DNA of 64,000 bases from CAYPAV01 sp964408805 (GTDB lineage Bacteria; Pseudomonadota; Alphaproteobacteria; UBA8366), in assembly GCA_964408805.1 (NCBI GenBank), contig CAYPAV010000016.1, positions 48,685 through 112,684 on the forward strand. Direction: 5' to 3'. The position numbers and the translations under genes were made by a program. This document shows, in pieces, positions 10,463-19,993 of the stretch. The notes beneath the pieces were generated by a model, which was not told the DNA's origin, did no database searches, and saw nothing but the letters and a program-made list of their open reading frames with translations. Numbering within the stretch: the stretch's first letter is position 1; every line of letters begins with the position of its first letter.

Positions 10463-11575
10463 ATGGCGCGGAATGGGATGAAGATCATGGATTCGGACAT
10501 GCATATCATCGAGCCGCCGGATCTTTGGGAGCGTTATATCGAGCCGAAATTCCGGGACCGGGCGCCCAAGGGGTGGCCGGGGCACGAGAACCCCTCGGTG
10601 CTTGAAATCGACGGAAGGGTCTATCCGAAGACGGCGGTGCGGAAGGACGGGAATTATCAGAAAATGTATGGCGGCCTCTACGAGCGCTACAAGCACGCGA
10701 TCGAGGCCGGCTACGACGCGCCCAGCCAACTGGTCGGCATGGACAACGAGGATATCGACGTCGCCGTGCTGTTTCCGACACGGGGGCTCTACGCGCTGGC
10801 GAGCGACGAGATCGAGCCCGATTTTGCCGCCGCCATTTCGCGGGCCTATAACGACTGGCTGGCGGATTTCTGCGCGACCGACCCGACGCGGCTTTTGGGG
10901 GCCGCCATGGTGCCGCCGCACAATGTCGACTTCGCCGTCGCGGAGACCCGGCGGATGGTCACCGAGCATGGCTTCAAGGCGGTCTTCATGCGCCCGAACC
11001 CCGTCAACGGGCGGAACTGGTCGGACCCGCATTACGATCCCCTCTGGGCGGTGGCGGAGGATCTCGGCATCGCGGTGGCGTTTCACGAAGGCGGCGATGT
11101 GGATCTGCCGCAAACCGGCGACCGCTTTCCCAATTCGATGATGAGCCATACCTGCACCCATCCCATGGCGATGATGCTGGCGGCGGTCGATATGATCGGC
11201 GGCGGTGTCTGCCAGCGCTTCCCGAAGCTCCGGGTCGCCTTCCTGGAGGGCAATTGCTCGTGGGCGCCGTTTCTGTTCTGGCGGCTCGACGAGCATCACG
11301 AATGGCGCCACGAATGGGAAGGCAAGGAACTGGCGCTGAAGCCGAGCGAGTATTTCAAGCGCCAGTGTTTCTTGTCGATCGAATGCGACGAGGTGCCGGC
11401 GAAATACGCCGTGGATGCCTTCGGCGGCGGCAATATCGTCTTTTCGACCGACTATCCCCATGGGGATTCGAAGTATCCGGAATCGGTCGGCCGATTCTTC
11501 GACCTGCCGCTCGCGGAAGAGGCACAGCGGAAGATCATGTGGGACAACTGCGCCGCGCTCTACGACATTCAATAA
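10463..11575 (+). CDS. Amidohydrolase 2 family (TIM-barrel) protein
   Basis: Metal-dependent hydrolase or decarboxylase of the amidohydrolase-2 branch, 370 residues. It shows the N-terminal DSDMHIIEPPDLWERY, the central metal ligand region (VAFHEGGDVDLP, HTCTHPMAM) and the C-terminal FSTDYPHGDS with the metal aspartate. AGGGGGA 7 bases before the ATG at 10463 decides the start over the in-frame ATG at 10403. Relatives include decarboxylases of aromatic acids, but the substrate cannot be named. It directly abuts the right edge of the AT-rich island. Confidence 0.85.
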   Translation: MARNGMKIMDSDMHIIEPPDLWERYIEPKFRDRAPKGWPGHENPSVLEIDGRVYPKTAVRKDGNYQKMYGGLYERYKHAIEAGYDAPSQLVGMDNEDIDVAVLFPTRGLYALASDEIEPDFAAAISRAYNDWLADFCATDPTRLLGAAMVPPHNVDFAVAETRRMVTEHGFKAVFMRPNPVNGRNWSDPHYDPLWAVAEDLGIAVAFHEGGDVDLPQTGDRFPNSMMSHTCTHPMAMMLAAVDMIGGGVCQRFPKLRVAFLEGNCSWAPFLFWRLDEHHEWRHEWEGKELALKPSEYFKRQCFLSIECDEVPAKYAVDAFGGGNIVFSTDYPHGDSKYPESVGRFFDLPLAEEAQRKIMWDNCAALYDIQ

Positions 11576-11585
11576 GAGCGTCCCG

Positions 11586-12500
11586 TCACACTTTCCGCTC
11601 GCCCCGCGCGTTCAGCAGGCAGCCGACGAAGATCACCGCGGCGCCTAAGAGCACGAAGGCGTCGGTCGGCTCCCGGTAGAGGAAATAGCCGAGGATCGCA
11701 GCCAGCGGCAGGCGGATGAAATCAATGGGTGCGACCAGGCCGGCATCGGCCAGTGCAAAGGCGCGGGCGAAGCAATAATGGGAGCCGAGCCCCGCCAGCC
11801 CCGTGACCACCACCCAGGGCCAAAGTGCGGCCGACGGCATGACCCAGTCCGCCTGCACCAATGCGACACTCAGCGGCAATTGCACCAGGTTCATATAGAA
11901 CAGGATCGTCAGCGGCTTCTCGCTCGACGCCATCGAGCGGGTGATCACGAAGGTCGAGGCGAAGCCGACCGCGGCGGCCAAAACGACGAGTGCCGCCGGT
12001 TCGATAATGGCGATGCCGGGCCGGAGGATGATCAGGATCCCGGCGAAGCCGAGCAAGGTCGCGAAGGTTCGCTTCGCGGTCAGGCCCTCGGCCAGGAACA
12101 GGGCGGCCAGGATCGAGGTCCAGATGGGCGCGGTGAATTCGATCGCGAAGACCTCGGCCAAGGGTAGGTGCACGATGCCGTAATACCACCCCGCCTGGGC
12201 ACCCAGGTGAACGACGTTCCTGAACCCGTGCAGGCGCCATCGCCCGGTTTTGAAGAGGTGCCCGCCGTAACGCAGGATCAGCACGGAGACGACGGCGAGG
12301 CAGAAAATATTGCGGATGAACATGATCTCGAAGATCGAGATTTCCGCCGCCAACTCCCGCCCGGCCAGGGCCATGGCGATGAGGGAGATGACGGCGCCCA
12401 TCATCCATAGGGTCGCCCGCGGAAGCGATTGCCCGGGAATGCCTTCTTTCACCAAATCCGTCCCGAATTTCCCGTTATTTGCCCGAGCGGCCGACCGCAT
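11586..12500 (-). CDS. EamA/DMT-family transporter
   Basis: A 304-residue inner-membrane protein with about ten membrane segments and two EamA repeats, typical of drug/metabolite exporters. The ORF start at 12500 overlaps the preceding MmgE/PrpD gene by 26 bases. A GTG at 12452, before KEGIPGQ and preceded by GGGACGGA, is an alternative start that would remove most of the overlap. Both genes lie on the minus strand and are probably co-transcribed. The cargo is unknown. Confidence 0.85.
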   Translation of the reverse strand: MRSAARANNGKFGTDLVKEGIPGQSLPRATLWMMGAVISLIAMALAGRELAAEISIFEIMFIRNIFCLAVVSVLILRYGGHLFKTGRWRLHGFRNVVHLGAQAGWYYGIVHLPLAEVFAIEFTAPIWTSILAALFLAEGLTAKRTFATLLGFAGILIILRPGIAIIEPAALVVLAAAVGFASTFVITRSMASSEKPLTILFYMNLVQLPLSVALVQADWVMPSAALWPWVVVTGLAGLGSHYCFARAFALADAGLVAPIDFIRLPLAAILGYFLYREPTDAFVLLGAAVIFVGCLLNARGERKV

Positions 12501-13851
12501 CGATCAATTTGTCGAGCGAGGAGGCCGCTTCGATCGATTGCGCCAAGTCGAAAATCTCTTCTGCCTGCGGCCGATCGATCACGCGGCCGCAGCAATCATG
12601 AAACTTCGAGGAAAGCCGCGACTTCGGAAACCAGCGTTCCGGCTTCCCCATGGCTAGGGGCACGATCTCCTCCAAGTGTTGCCCGCCCGCCGTCTCGATG
12701 GTCACCACGGCGCCGAATTCGGTGTTGCCGGCAACGCGGTCGTCGAGCTCCATCCGCACCTTTTCGACCAGCCCCGAGGCGTTGACCCGGGGTACGGCCG
12801 TATCCTCGAAACTCTCCAGCGTCACGTCGCCGTCAAGCAAGGCCGCGGCGATGCAATAGCCCATGCAGAATTTCGCCTCGAGGCCGGTGGCCGCGCGATC
12901 ATGGACCATCGGCTCGAAATGCATCTCGGTGACGCCGACCCGGATGGATTGGATGGTGTCCAGCCCGCCGTCGATTTCGTCGCGGAGGCGGATGGCGGCT
13001 TCGATCGGCGGGTGTGCCGCCCCGCAAGCGGGGTAGGGTTTCAGTCCCAGTCCGAATTCGGTGAGGATCTCGAGCGGGTCCCCCCAGGTCTCGAAATGCT
13101 CGGCGGCGATATCGCCGTGATGGTTGAAGACCGCCGCGAAGCCGTATCCGTGCTCCAGGATTTCCCCACTGGCGGTGATGCCTTCCCGCGCCATCATTGC
13201 CGCCAGCACCCCGTTCCGCGCCGCATAGCCCGCATGCAGGGGCTTGGTCATGGTGCCGAAATTCGCCCGAAGGCCGCTCGCCGCCGAGGCCGCCATAGCG
13301 AGGGTGCGGGCAAAGGCGTCACCCTCCAGCCGCAGCATTGCCGCCGCCGTCGCCGCCGCCCCCATGGTCCCGAAGGTACAACTCGCATGCCAGCCGTTCT
13401 TGTAATGCGCCGTGTTCAGGGCGCGCCCCAGCTTGCTGACCATTTCGATGCCGAGAATATAGGCGCTCAAGGCCTCGCCGCCCGACGCCCCCGAAATCCT
13501 CCCGGTCGCCAGCATCGACGGCACGATCGAGGCTCCCGGATGCGCGTAGGCGGGATGGGTGACGTCGTCATAGTCGATCGCATGGGCCAGCGTGCCGTTG
13601 TAGAGTGCGGCCTCCTGCGGCGAGGCCCGCCGGCCGGAGACGACCAAGGGGGCCGCGGGAAATCCGGGCCGGTCCGCCGCATCGCCGACGATCCGCCCCA
13701 GCATGTCGGCGACCGGCTCGCCCGCGCCCGCGACCATGCAGCCAAGGCAATCCGTGATCGCATCGATCGCCATTTCGCGGGCACGCGCCGGGAATGCGGC
13801 ATCACGGCTTTGCTCGGCGAATTCGACGAAGGCGGCGGTGGCGTGGGTCAT
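12475..13851 (-). CDS. MmgE/PrpD family protein
   Basis: A 458-residue member of the 2-methylcitrate dehydratase/iminodisuccinate-epimerase superfamily, with the helical N-terminal domain (ITDCLGCMVAGAGEPV), the DYDDVTHPAYAHPGASIVPSML-type core (read here in two parts), the TFGTMGAAATAAAMLRL stretch and the C-terminal domain with KPYPACGAAH. The ATG at 13851 is chosen over the open frame to 14007 because the family begins at MTHATAAFVEFA. There is no other methylcitrate-cycle gene nearby, so the true substrate is uncertain. Confidence 0.85.
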   Translation of the reverse strand: MTHATAAFVEFAEQSRDAAFPARAREMAIDAITDCLGCMVAGAGEPVADMLGRIVGDAADRPGFPAAPLVVSGRRASPQEAALYNGTLAHAIDYDDVTHPAYAHPGASIVPSMLATGRISGASGGEALSAYILGIEMVSKLGRALNTAHYKNGWHASCTFGTMGAAATAAAMLRLEGDAFARTLAMAASAASGLRANFGTMTKPLHAGYAARNGVLAAMMAREGITASGEILEHGYGFAAVFNHHGDIAAEHFETWGDPLEILTEFGLGLKPYPACGAAHPPIEAAIRLRDEIDGGLDTIQSIRVGVTEMHFEPMVHDRAATGLEAKFCMGYCIAAALLDGDVTLESFEDTAVPRVNASGLVEKVRMELDDRVAGNTEFGAVVTIETAGGQHLEEIVPLAMGKPERWFPKSRLSSKFHDCCGRVIDRPQAEEIFDLAQSIEAASSLDKLIDAVGRSGK

Positions 13852-13990
13852 GGCGCGAAGTTTCCGCTTGTCCGGGATTGGTTCGGTTTCGGATAATAAA
13901 GCGGAATCCGGCGACAGTGGACTCCGCCGTTCCGCCACCCCCACCAATGTGAAGCGATCCACCGACACATCCATCCCGAGAGAGGCGCCG

Positions 13991-14803
13991 ATGACCGACA
14001 GCGACAAGGTATTTGGAGGCTCGATACCGGAGCTCTACGACACCTATCTCGTCCCCCTGATCTTCCAGGCCTATGCGAACGACCTCGCCGAACGCACCGC
14101 CGCCCTGGCACCGAAGGCGGTCTTGGAAACGGCGGCGGGGAGTGGTGTTGTGACGCGCGCCATGGCCGCCGCACTTGGGTCCGATACCCGCTATACCGCG
14201 ACCGATTTGAACCAGCCGATGCTCGATCACGCCAAAAGCCGGCAGGAAGGCGACGATCGCATCTCCTGGCAACAGGCCGATGCCCTGGAGTTACCCTTCG
14301 AGGATGCCGGGTTCGATGCCGTCGTCTGCCAGTTCGGCGCCATGTTCTTCCCCGATCGCGTCGCCGGCTATGCCGAGGCCAGGCGGGTTCTGAAGCCGGG
14401 CGGGTGTTTCCTCTTCAACGTTTGGGATGAAATCGGCGCCAACGAGTTTGCCGACGTGGTGACGGAAGTAGCGTCCGGCGTGTTTCCCGACGATCCGCCG
14501 CTGTTCCTGGCCCGGACACCGCACGGCTATCACGATGTGGCGGTGGTGGAGGCGGACCTGCGGTCGGCCGGTTACGCGGATATCGCGATCGCCACCATGG
14601 AGGAGACGAGCACCACACCATCGGCGCGCGAGGCCGCCTTCGCCTATTGTCAGGGGACGCCGCTCCGAAACGAAATCGACTCCCGCGACGCGAGCCGCCT
14701 CGACCACGTCACCGATCTCGCGACCGAGGCCATTGAGGCTCGCTTCGGAACCGGCACGGTCTCGGGAAAAATCCGCGCCCATATCATCACGGCCGCCGGC
14801 TGA
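13991..14803 (+). CDS. Class I SAM-dependent methyltransferase
   Basis: A 270-residue methyltransferase with motif I VLETAAGSGVVTRAMA, motif II TATDLNQPMLDHA, and DAVVCQFGAMFFPD with the adjacent post-motif helix, as in UbiE-like small-molecule methyltransferases. The ATG at 13991 follows GAGAGG. The gene is divergent from MmgE/PrpD, and the upstream open frame to 13703 is antisense shadow. The substrate is unknown. Confidence 0.85.
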   Translation: MTDSDKVFGGSIPELYDTYLVPLIFQAYANDLAERTAALAPKAVLETAAGSGVVTRAMAAALGSDTRYTATDLNQPMLDHAKSRQEGDDRISWQQADALELPFEDAGFDAVVCQFGAMFFPDRVAGYAEARRVLKPGGCFLFNVWDEIGANEFADVVTEVASGVFPDDPPLFLARTPHGYHDVAVVEADLRSAGYADIAIATMEETSTTPSAREAAFAYCQGTPLRNEIDSRDASRLDHVTDLATEAIEARFGTGTVSGKIRAHIITAAG

Positions 14804-15079
14804 CCGGAGCGTTCACGTCGGGATTAGCCGCTGCCCGCGTTGGGGAAATGGGCCGTTTCATGTTAAGATCGGACCATCGGAGGCCGGAAACATTGGTTGG
14901 GCCTCAATAGGATATGCGGTTTCGGAGCGGCGGGGTTTGCCGCGCTCCCGAGACAGGGGCAATCCCGCGCCGAGCGGCAGTATATCGGTCCAGACCGCAT
15001 TGGCCCTATCAATGCAGGCCTGCGCCCCGGGTCGGTTCCGGGCGCTCGTCGATCCGGTCCCAGGTTTGGGAGAGGAACG
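14804..15079. other. Intergenic region, 276 bases
   Basis: Holds no convincing gene. An imperfect GC-rich hairpin (near 14930-14955, GGAGCGGCG pairing poorly with CGCGCTCC) follows the methyltransferase and could aid termination. The promoter of the CBS protein should lie in its right half, with GGGAGAGG directly before that gene. Confidence 0.4.
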
Positions 15080-15508
15080 ATGCTCGTATCCGAAATTCTG
15101 CGCAAGAAGGGCGGTGCCGTCGTCACCATGTATCCCCACGAACGGGTGGAAACGGCCATTCGCGTGTTCAAGGAAAAGAAGATCGGCGCCATTATGGTGT
15201 GCGGCCCGACCCGCAACCTCGTCGGCATCATCACCGAGCGCGACGTCCTCCACGCCATGGTCAAGCTCGGCGCCGCGACCCTCGACGAGACGGTCGAGGC
15301 GATCATGTCCAAGGCCCCTACCTGCAAGCTGGATGACGACGTCAAAAGCGTGATGCATAAGATGACCTTCAAGCATGTGCGCCACGTCCCCGTGGTCGAA
15401 GACGGCGAGTTGAAGGGCATGGTCAGCATCGGCGACATCGTCAAGAACCAGCTGGACGAGGCGCAGCTGGAGATCGACGTCATGCGGGACTACGCCCGGG
15501 CGCATTGA
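15080..15508 (+). CDS. Tandem CBS-domain protein
   Basis: A 142-residue protein composed of one CBS pair (Bateman module), residues about 8-60 and 75-130, with the patterns GAIMVCGPTRNLVGIITERDVLHAM and HVPVVEDGELKGMVSIGDIV. Such proteins bind adenine nucleotides and regulate partner proteins. GGGAGAGG about 5 bases before the ATG at 15080 sets the start. No fused effector domain and no obvious partner next to it. Confidence 0.9.
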   Translation: MLVSEILRKKGGAVVTMYPHERVETAIRVFKEKKIGAIMVCGPTRNLVGIITERDVLHAMVKLGAATLDETVEAIMSKAPTCKLDDDVKSVMHKMTFKHVRHVPVVEDGELKGMVSIGDIVKNQLDEAQLEIDVMRDYARAH

Positions 15509-15532
15509 GGGCGGGGCGGCTTCGCGACCCGC

Positions 15533-16765
15533 CTAGCCGAAATCGCCGGGAACCGTTTCGCCCGCCGCGACGCCCTCGCCGGCCGGTGAGAAAAGCTTGA
15601 TCTCGTTGCCGACACCGCGGAGCGCGTGTTTGCCGAGGGAGTGCCAGTCGCCGTCGAGGTGGCGGGCCACCTCCTCCGAGACCAGGAAGTTGGCGCCGAG
15701 GAGCTTGGTCATACCTTCGATGCGGGCGGCCTCGTTCGCGGCGGCGCCGATGACGCTGAACTCGATGCGTTCGGGCGTGCCGATATTGCCGTACATGACA
15801 TCGCCGAGATGAAGCCCGATGCCGAAGCCGAGCTCGACCTCGCCCGCCTCGCGCCGCGCCGCATTCACCGTCGCCATCCGCGCCGCCGCGTCCTTCGCCG
15901 CGCGGGCGGCCTGGTTGCAGGTCTCGGCGTAGCTGGCCCGTTCGCGGTCGATCGGGAAGATCGCCAGCACCGCGTCGCCGATATAGCGCAGGACCTCGCC
16001 GCCGCCGTCGAGCACGGCCCCCGCCATGAATTCGAAATAGACGTTGAGGAGGGCCAGGAAATCGGCCCGCGGCATGCTGTCCGCCAAAGGCGTCGAGCCG
16101 CGGAGGTCCGAGAACCAGATGACCGCGTGGATATCCTCGCCGTCGCCGCGCTTGATCTTGCCGGCCAGTACCTTCTCGCCCGATTGCCGGCCGAGATAGG
16201 CATCGAGCAGGTTCCGCGACACCCGCCGGAGCGCCATCACCTCGGCGAGCCGCGAGAGCGCGGGTCGGATGCGCCGGAGTGCTGTCAGCTCATCCGCAGT
16301 GAAGCCGCCCTCCTGCTTGGTGGCGAAGCTCGCCGAGTGAACCTGCCCGTCGGTGAAGTCGAGCGGCATCATCAAATAGTCGGTGATGCCGTCCGCCCGA
16401 AAATCGTCCAGCATCGGAAAATCGTCGGGGCAGTCGGGATCGTGGAGCGGGCGATGGATCTCCTCTCCGGTCTCCGCGACGCGCGCCACCGGGTTCCGCT
16501 TGAACTCATCCATGTCGAGCACGCTGTAGGGCGCCTCGCCGATCTCGACCTCGGCCGCCCCGCGCCGCCAGAAGAAGGCGCGGCCCATGACATTGGGATG
16601 CAGCGTGGCCACGAAGACCGCGGTCCGGTCGAGGGGAAGGCCGCACCCGACGAGCTTCTCCGACAGACGCAGCAGGATATCCTGCGAGAGCGGCGCCCCC
16701 GGCGCCCCCGCCACCAGCCAATCGACCACGCTTTCGACATCCGGCATCGGTTCAACACCCTCCAT
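15533..16765 (-). CDS. Class III adenylate/guanylate cyclase with N-terminal sensor region
   Basis: Makes a cyclic nucleotide from ATP or GTP. The 410 residues contain a GAF-like N-terminal region (about 10-190) and a C-terminal class III catalytic domain (about 215-385), with both metal aspartates in WFSDLRGST and GDAVLAIFP and the GIGLHLGDVMYGNIG stretch. The arrangement resembles cytosolic cyclases without transmembrane segments. An ATG at 16747 is an alternative start because GGAGGG sits 10 bases before it. The upstream region contains an inverted repeat flanked by direct repeats. A CRP-like protein at 38643 may be the cyclic-nucleotide receptor. Confidence 0.88.
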   Translation of the reverse strand: MEGVEPMPDVESVVDWLVAGAPGAPLSQDILLRLSEKLVGCGLPLDRTAVFVATLHPNVMGRAFFWRRGAAEVEIGEAPYSVLDMDEFKRNPVARVAETGEEIHRPLHDPDCPDDFPMLDDFRADGITDYLMMPLDFTDGQVHSASFATKQEGGFTADELTALRRIRPALSRLAEVMALRRVSRNLLDAYLGRQSGEKVLAGKIKRGDGEDIHAVIWFSDLRGSTPLADSMPRADFLALLNVYFEFMAGAVLDGGGEVLRYIGDAVLAIFPIDRERASYAETCNQAARAAKDAAARMATVNAARREAGEVELGFGIGLHLGDVMYGNIGTPERIEFSVIGAAANEAARIEGMTKLLGANFLVSEEVARHLDGDWHSLGKHALRGVGNEIKLFSPAGEGVAAGETVPGDFG

Positions 16766-16772
16766 GATCGTG

Positions 16773-16826
16773 CCGTCACGATAGCGGGATTCACGGGCTC
16801 CGTGAACCGCGCCGATCCGTCACGAT
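16773..16826. promoter_or_regulatory. Dyad TTCACGG-GCT-CCGTGAA flanked by CCGTCACGAT repeats
   Basis: Between the divergent cyclase and msrA genes, a perfect 7-bp inverted repeat (16790-16806) is flanked by identical 10-base direct repeats at 16773-16782 and 16817-16826, almost symmetrical about the dyad. The layout is operator-like. The regulator is unknown. Confidence 0.4.
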
Positions 16827-16931
16827 GGTTTGAGAGCGCGTGATCCGACAATCGATTGAACGGTAACGAGATACGGCGTAGCTTTCCTTATCGCGGCAAC
16901 GCGCTCTAAATACGTCGGACTGGACATAACA

Positions 16932-17546
16932 ATGCCAACACATCGTTTCTTTCTCGTCCTCTGCTTCCTCGCGATCGCCGCCGCCCCGGCCGCCGCGAAG
17001 GATGTTCGGACTATGGTGCTCGCGGGCGGGTGTTTTTGGTGTGTAGAGGCCGATTTCGACAAGGTGCCGGGGGTGCTCGGCACGGTGTCGGGCTATGCGG
17101 GCGGGCATACGAAGGGTCCGACGTATAAACAGGTGACCGCGGGCGGGACCGGGCATTTGGAAGTGGTGCGGATCGCCTACGATGCGGACAAGGTCTCGTT
17201 CGAGCGGCTGCTCCATGTCTTCTGGCGCAGTATCGATCCGACCGACGGTGGCGGGCAGTTCTGCGATCGGGGCGAGAGCTATACGACGGCGGTCTTCGTT
17301 GCGAACGCGGCCGAGCGCGCAGCGGCGGAGGCCTCCAAGCAAAAGATCGACGCGTCGGGCGTCTTGGGGAAGCCGATCGCGACGCGAATCCTCGAGGCCG
17401 GTCCCTTCTATCCGGCGGAGGACTATCACCAGGATTTTTATCGGACGAACCCGATCCGCTACAACTTATACCGCTTCAATTGCGGACGCGACCGGCGGAT
17501 CGCCGGGCTCTGGGGTGCGGAGGCGCATTCGGGGATTTCGCATTAG
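16932..17546 (+). CDS. msrA: Exported peptide methionine sulfoxide reductase A
   Basis: Reduces methionine-S-sulfoxide in proteins. The 204 residues begin with a signal peptide (FFLVLCFLAIAAAPAAA, cleavage likely after residue 22), followed by the catalytic GGCFWC motif (nucleophile Cys34), GYAGGHTKGPTYKQV, and further cysteines in GQFCDRG and RFNCGRD that can resolve the sulfenic acid. Export suggests protection of periplasmic proteins. No msrB is adjacent. Confidence 0.93.
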   Translation: MPTHRFFLVLCFLAIAAAPAAAKDVRTMVLAGGCFWCVEADFDKVPGVLGTVSGYAGGHTKGPTYKQVTAGGTGHLEVVRIAYDADKVSFERLLHVFWRSIDPTDGGGQFCDRGESYTTAVFVANAAERAAAEASKQKIDASGVLGKPIATRILEAGPFYPAEDYHQDFYRTNPIRYNLYRFNCGRDRRIAGLWGAEAHSGISH

Positions 17547-17594
17547 AGAGGGGGGCCGGGCGCGCAACTTTGAGCGCGGCGCCTTCTCTCCCCC

Positions 17595-19217
17595 CTACCC
17601 CAGCAACCGTTTCGCGTCGTCGCGGAGATCGACCTTTCTGATCTTGCCGGACGCGGTCATCGGGAATTCCTCGACGAAGACCACGCGGCGGGGGATCTTG
17701 AAGCTCGCCACCTTGCCGCGGCAGAGCGCGATGACCCCGTCCTCGTCGATCTCCGCACCCGGTGCCCGTTGCACGAAGGCGACCGGCACCTCGGTCAGGC
17801 GTTCGTCCGGAAAGCCGACGACGGCGATCTCGTGGATCGCGGGGTCCTCCAGCAGATATCCCTCCACCTCCATCGGGTCGACGTTCTCGCCGCCCACCTT
17901 CAGCATGTCCTTGTAGCGCCCGAGGAAGCGGAAATAGCCGTCGTCGAGCCAGATCGCGGTGTCGCCGGACCGGAACCAGCCGTCCCCGTCGAAGCTGGCG
18001 GCGGTCTCCTCGGGTTTCTTGTAGTAGCCGAGCATCAGGCTGAACCCCCGGACCAGGATCTCGCCCGGCTCGCCCGGCGGCCGTTCGGCGCCGGTCTCGG
18101 GGTCGACGATCCGGATCTCGAAGCCGGGGCCGGGGTAGCCCGAGGTTTCGCAGCGCCGGGTCTCGTCGTCGTCGAGAAAGCAGAGCCCCGCGCCGAGCCA
18201 GATTTCGGTCATGCCGAAGCCGGAGATCGACGTCATGGGGGCGAGCACCTTGGACCCCCGCCGGCAAATCGGCGTGGCGCTATGCATGCCGGCCGCGAAG
18301 ATGCCGACGCGGAGGCTGTCGATATTGCGGGGACGGCCTTCCTGGGCCTCGGTCAGGCCCTTCATATGGGCCTCGAAGCCGTGCATGATCGTCACCCCTT
18401 CCCGCTCCACCAGATCGAGGCATTCGTCGGGTTCGAAGGTCTCGGTGACGACCTGCCGCGCCCCGGTCAGGACCGACATCATCATCCCCTCGGAGTAGCC
18501 GAAGGCATGGAACATGGGGAGATAGTTCAGAATGGTGTCGTTCGACGTGATCCCCATGATGAAGGCGCGTTCCTCGATATTGCGGATCAGTTTGTGGCTG
18601 TGCATGGCACCCTTAGGGAACCCGGTCGTGCCCGAGGTGTACATGATCAGGAAGGGATCGTCGGGATCGACCGACGCGGCGCGGCTTTGAAGCGCTTCGT
18701 CGCCGATGTCACGGCCGCCCGCACGCAGGTTCTCCCAAGAGACGAACCCGTCCTCGGCCGTCTCGCCGAGGATCACCAGGCGGCGCATCTCCGGAAAGTC
18801 GGGGTCTTCGATATCGGCGCCCGAGTTGGGCAGGTCGATGACCTCGCGTACGATCCCGAGATAGTCGATCGGCCCCGAGCGGTCGTGGGTGATCAGCATG
18901 ACGCTGTCCGACTGTCCTGCCACATAGTCGAGATCGTTGGTACGAAAGCGCGTGTTCACGGGAACCTGCACGGCGCCGATCTTGGCCAGCGCCAGGCTGA
19001 TGAACATCCATTCCGCACAATTGTTCAGCCAGAGTGCTACGTGCTCGCCGCGCTCTATTCCCTGGGCCATCAGCCCCTTCGCCGTCAGATCGACCTCGGC
19101 CGCCAGTTGGGCATAGGAATAGCGTTCGTCCCGGAAGACGAGGGCCTCGGCATCGCCGTGCCGCCGGGCCGCCCGATCCGCCAGATCGCCGAACCTGCTT
19201 TTCTCGTACCAGTCCAT
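17595..19217 (-). CDS. Acyl-CoA synthetase (AMP-forming, class I adenylate-forming)
   Basis: Activates a carboxylic acid to its CoA ester through an acyl-adenylate. The 540 residues show the P-loop IMYTSGTTGFPKGAMHSH, the A5 motif GFGMTEIW, the hinge DTAIWLDDGYFRFLGRYKDMLKVGGENV (given here in parts) and the catalytic lysine in ASGKIRK near the C-terminus. Length and motif spacing fit medium/long-chain or aromatic acid ligases; the substrate is not predictable. It is convergent with msrA and divergent from the FMN-barrel gene. Confidence 0.92.
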   Translation of the reverse strand: MDWYEKSRFGDLADRAARRHGDAEALVFRDERYSYAQLAAEVDLTAKGLMAQGIERGEHVALWLNNCAEWMFISLALAKIGAVQVPVNTRFRTNDLDYVAGQSDSVMLITHDRSGPIDYLGIVREVIDLPNSGADIEDPDFPEMRRLVILGETAEDGFVSWENLRAGGRDIGDEALQSRAASVDPDDPFLIMYTSGTTGFPKGAMHSHKLIRNIEERAFIMGITSNDTILNYLPMFHAFGYSEGMMMSVLTGARQVVTETFEPDECLDLVEREGVTIMHGFEAHMKGLTEAQEGRPRNIDSLRVGIFAAGMHSATPICRRGSKVLAPMTSISGFGMTEIWLGAGLCFLDDDETRRCETSGYPGPGFEIRIVDPETGAERPPGEPGEILVRGFSLMLGYYKKPEETAASFDGDGWFRSGDTAIWLDDGYFRFLGRYKDMLKVGGENVDPMEVEGYLLEDPAIHEIAVVGFPDERLTEVPVAFVQRAPGAEIDEDGVIALCRGKVASFKIPRRVVFVEEFPMTASGKIRKVDLRDDAKRLLG

Positions 19218-19333
19218 CTATGGGCCCCTCCCGCCGCACTCATCTTGATCGGTTATCGCATTATCGTCGAAGTCTTCGCATAATTGAAATACGCGAGCGC
19301 GGAAAACATGGCAGAGAAGAGAGGGCAACCGCA

Positions 19334-19903
19334 ATGTCGATGTATCATGAAGGCCACCGCGCCTTGCAGGACAGATATGAAGGGCGCCGGGTCGCCGATC
19401 GGATCGAGCAGCACCGAAAGCATTTCGAGTTCACCGAGGAAGACAAGGCTTTCATCGAATCCGTGCCGTTCTTCTTTCTCGCCTCGGCCTGGGGCGATGC
19501 CGTCGATTGCTCGATGAAGGGCGGCGAACCGGGGTTCGTCCGCGTCACCAGCCCCCGGGAACTCGCTTGGCCCGACTATGACGGCAACCGGATGTATCGT
19601 AGCCTCGGCAATATCGAAAAGAACCCGAAGGTGGGACTGCTGTTTCTCAAATTCGATGCCGAGAGCACCCGCATCCGGCTGACTGGCAGCGCCAAAATCG
19701 ACGAGGACGCGGCCGCGATTGCCAGCCTGCCGGGCGCCAAGCGGCTGATTCGGGTCACCGCCGACTACATTTATTACAACTGCCCGCGCTACATCCCGGA
19801 GATGGAAATGGTCACCCCCTCAGCCCACGGCCCGCGTCCCGACTACACCCCGCCCGAGCCCGAATGGAAGAGCCGCGACTACATCAAGGACGTGCTCGAC
19901 TGA
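19334..19903 (+). CDS. Pyridoxamine 5'-phosphate oxidase-like FMN-barrel protein
   Basis: A 189-residue protein of the split beta-barrel FMN-binding family, with FFFLASAWGDAVDCSMKGGEPGFVRV, YDGNRMYRSLGNIEKNPKVGLLFL and the ESTRIRLTGSAKI strand. These proteins usually bind FMN, F420 or heme, and the substrate is unknown. The ATG at 19334 has AAGAGAGGG 7 bases upstream; a second ATG at 19340 is possible. The upstream open frame into the CoA-synthetase gene is shadow. Confidence 0.85.
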   Translation: MSMYHEGHRALQDRYEGRRVADRIEQHRKHFEFTEEDKAFIESVPFFFLASAWGDAVDCSMKGGEPGFVRVTSPRELAWPDYDGNRMYRSLGNIEKNPKVGLLFLKFDAESTRIRLTGSAKIDEDAAAIASLPGAKRLIRVTADYIYYNCPRYIPEMEMVTPSAHGPRPDYTPPEPEWKSRDYIKDVLD

Positions 19904-19993
19904 GTGTTCGACTCATCCGCCTCGCGCCGCGAAATATCGGATTAGCGTCAAAGTCTTAGATTTTCTTAATCCTTGCGTGCTATTCATTCGCGC

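Noticed and set aside
17547..17594. Possible hairpin terminator between msrA and the acyl-CoA synthetase
   Set aside because: The G-rich and C-rich runs do not pair in register over a useful length and there is no T run.
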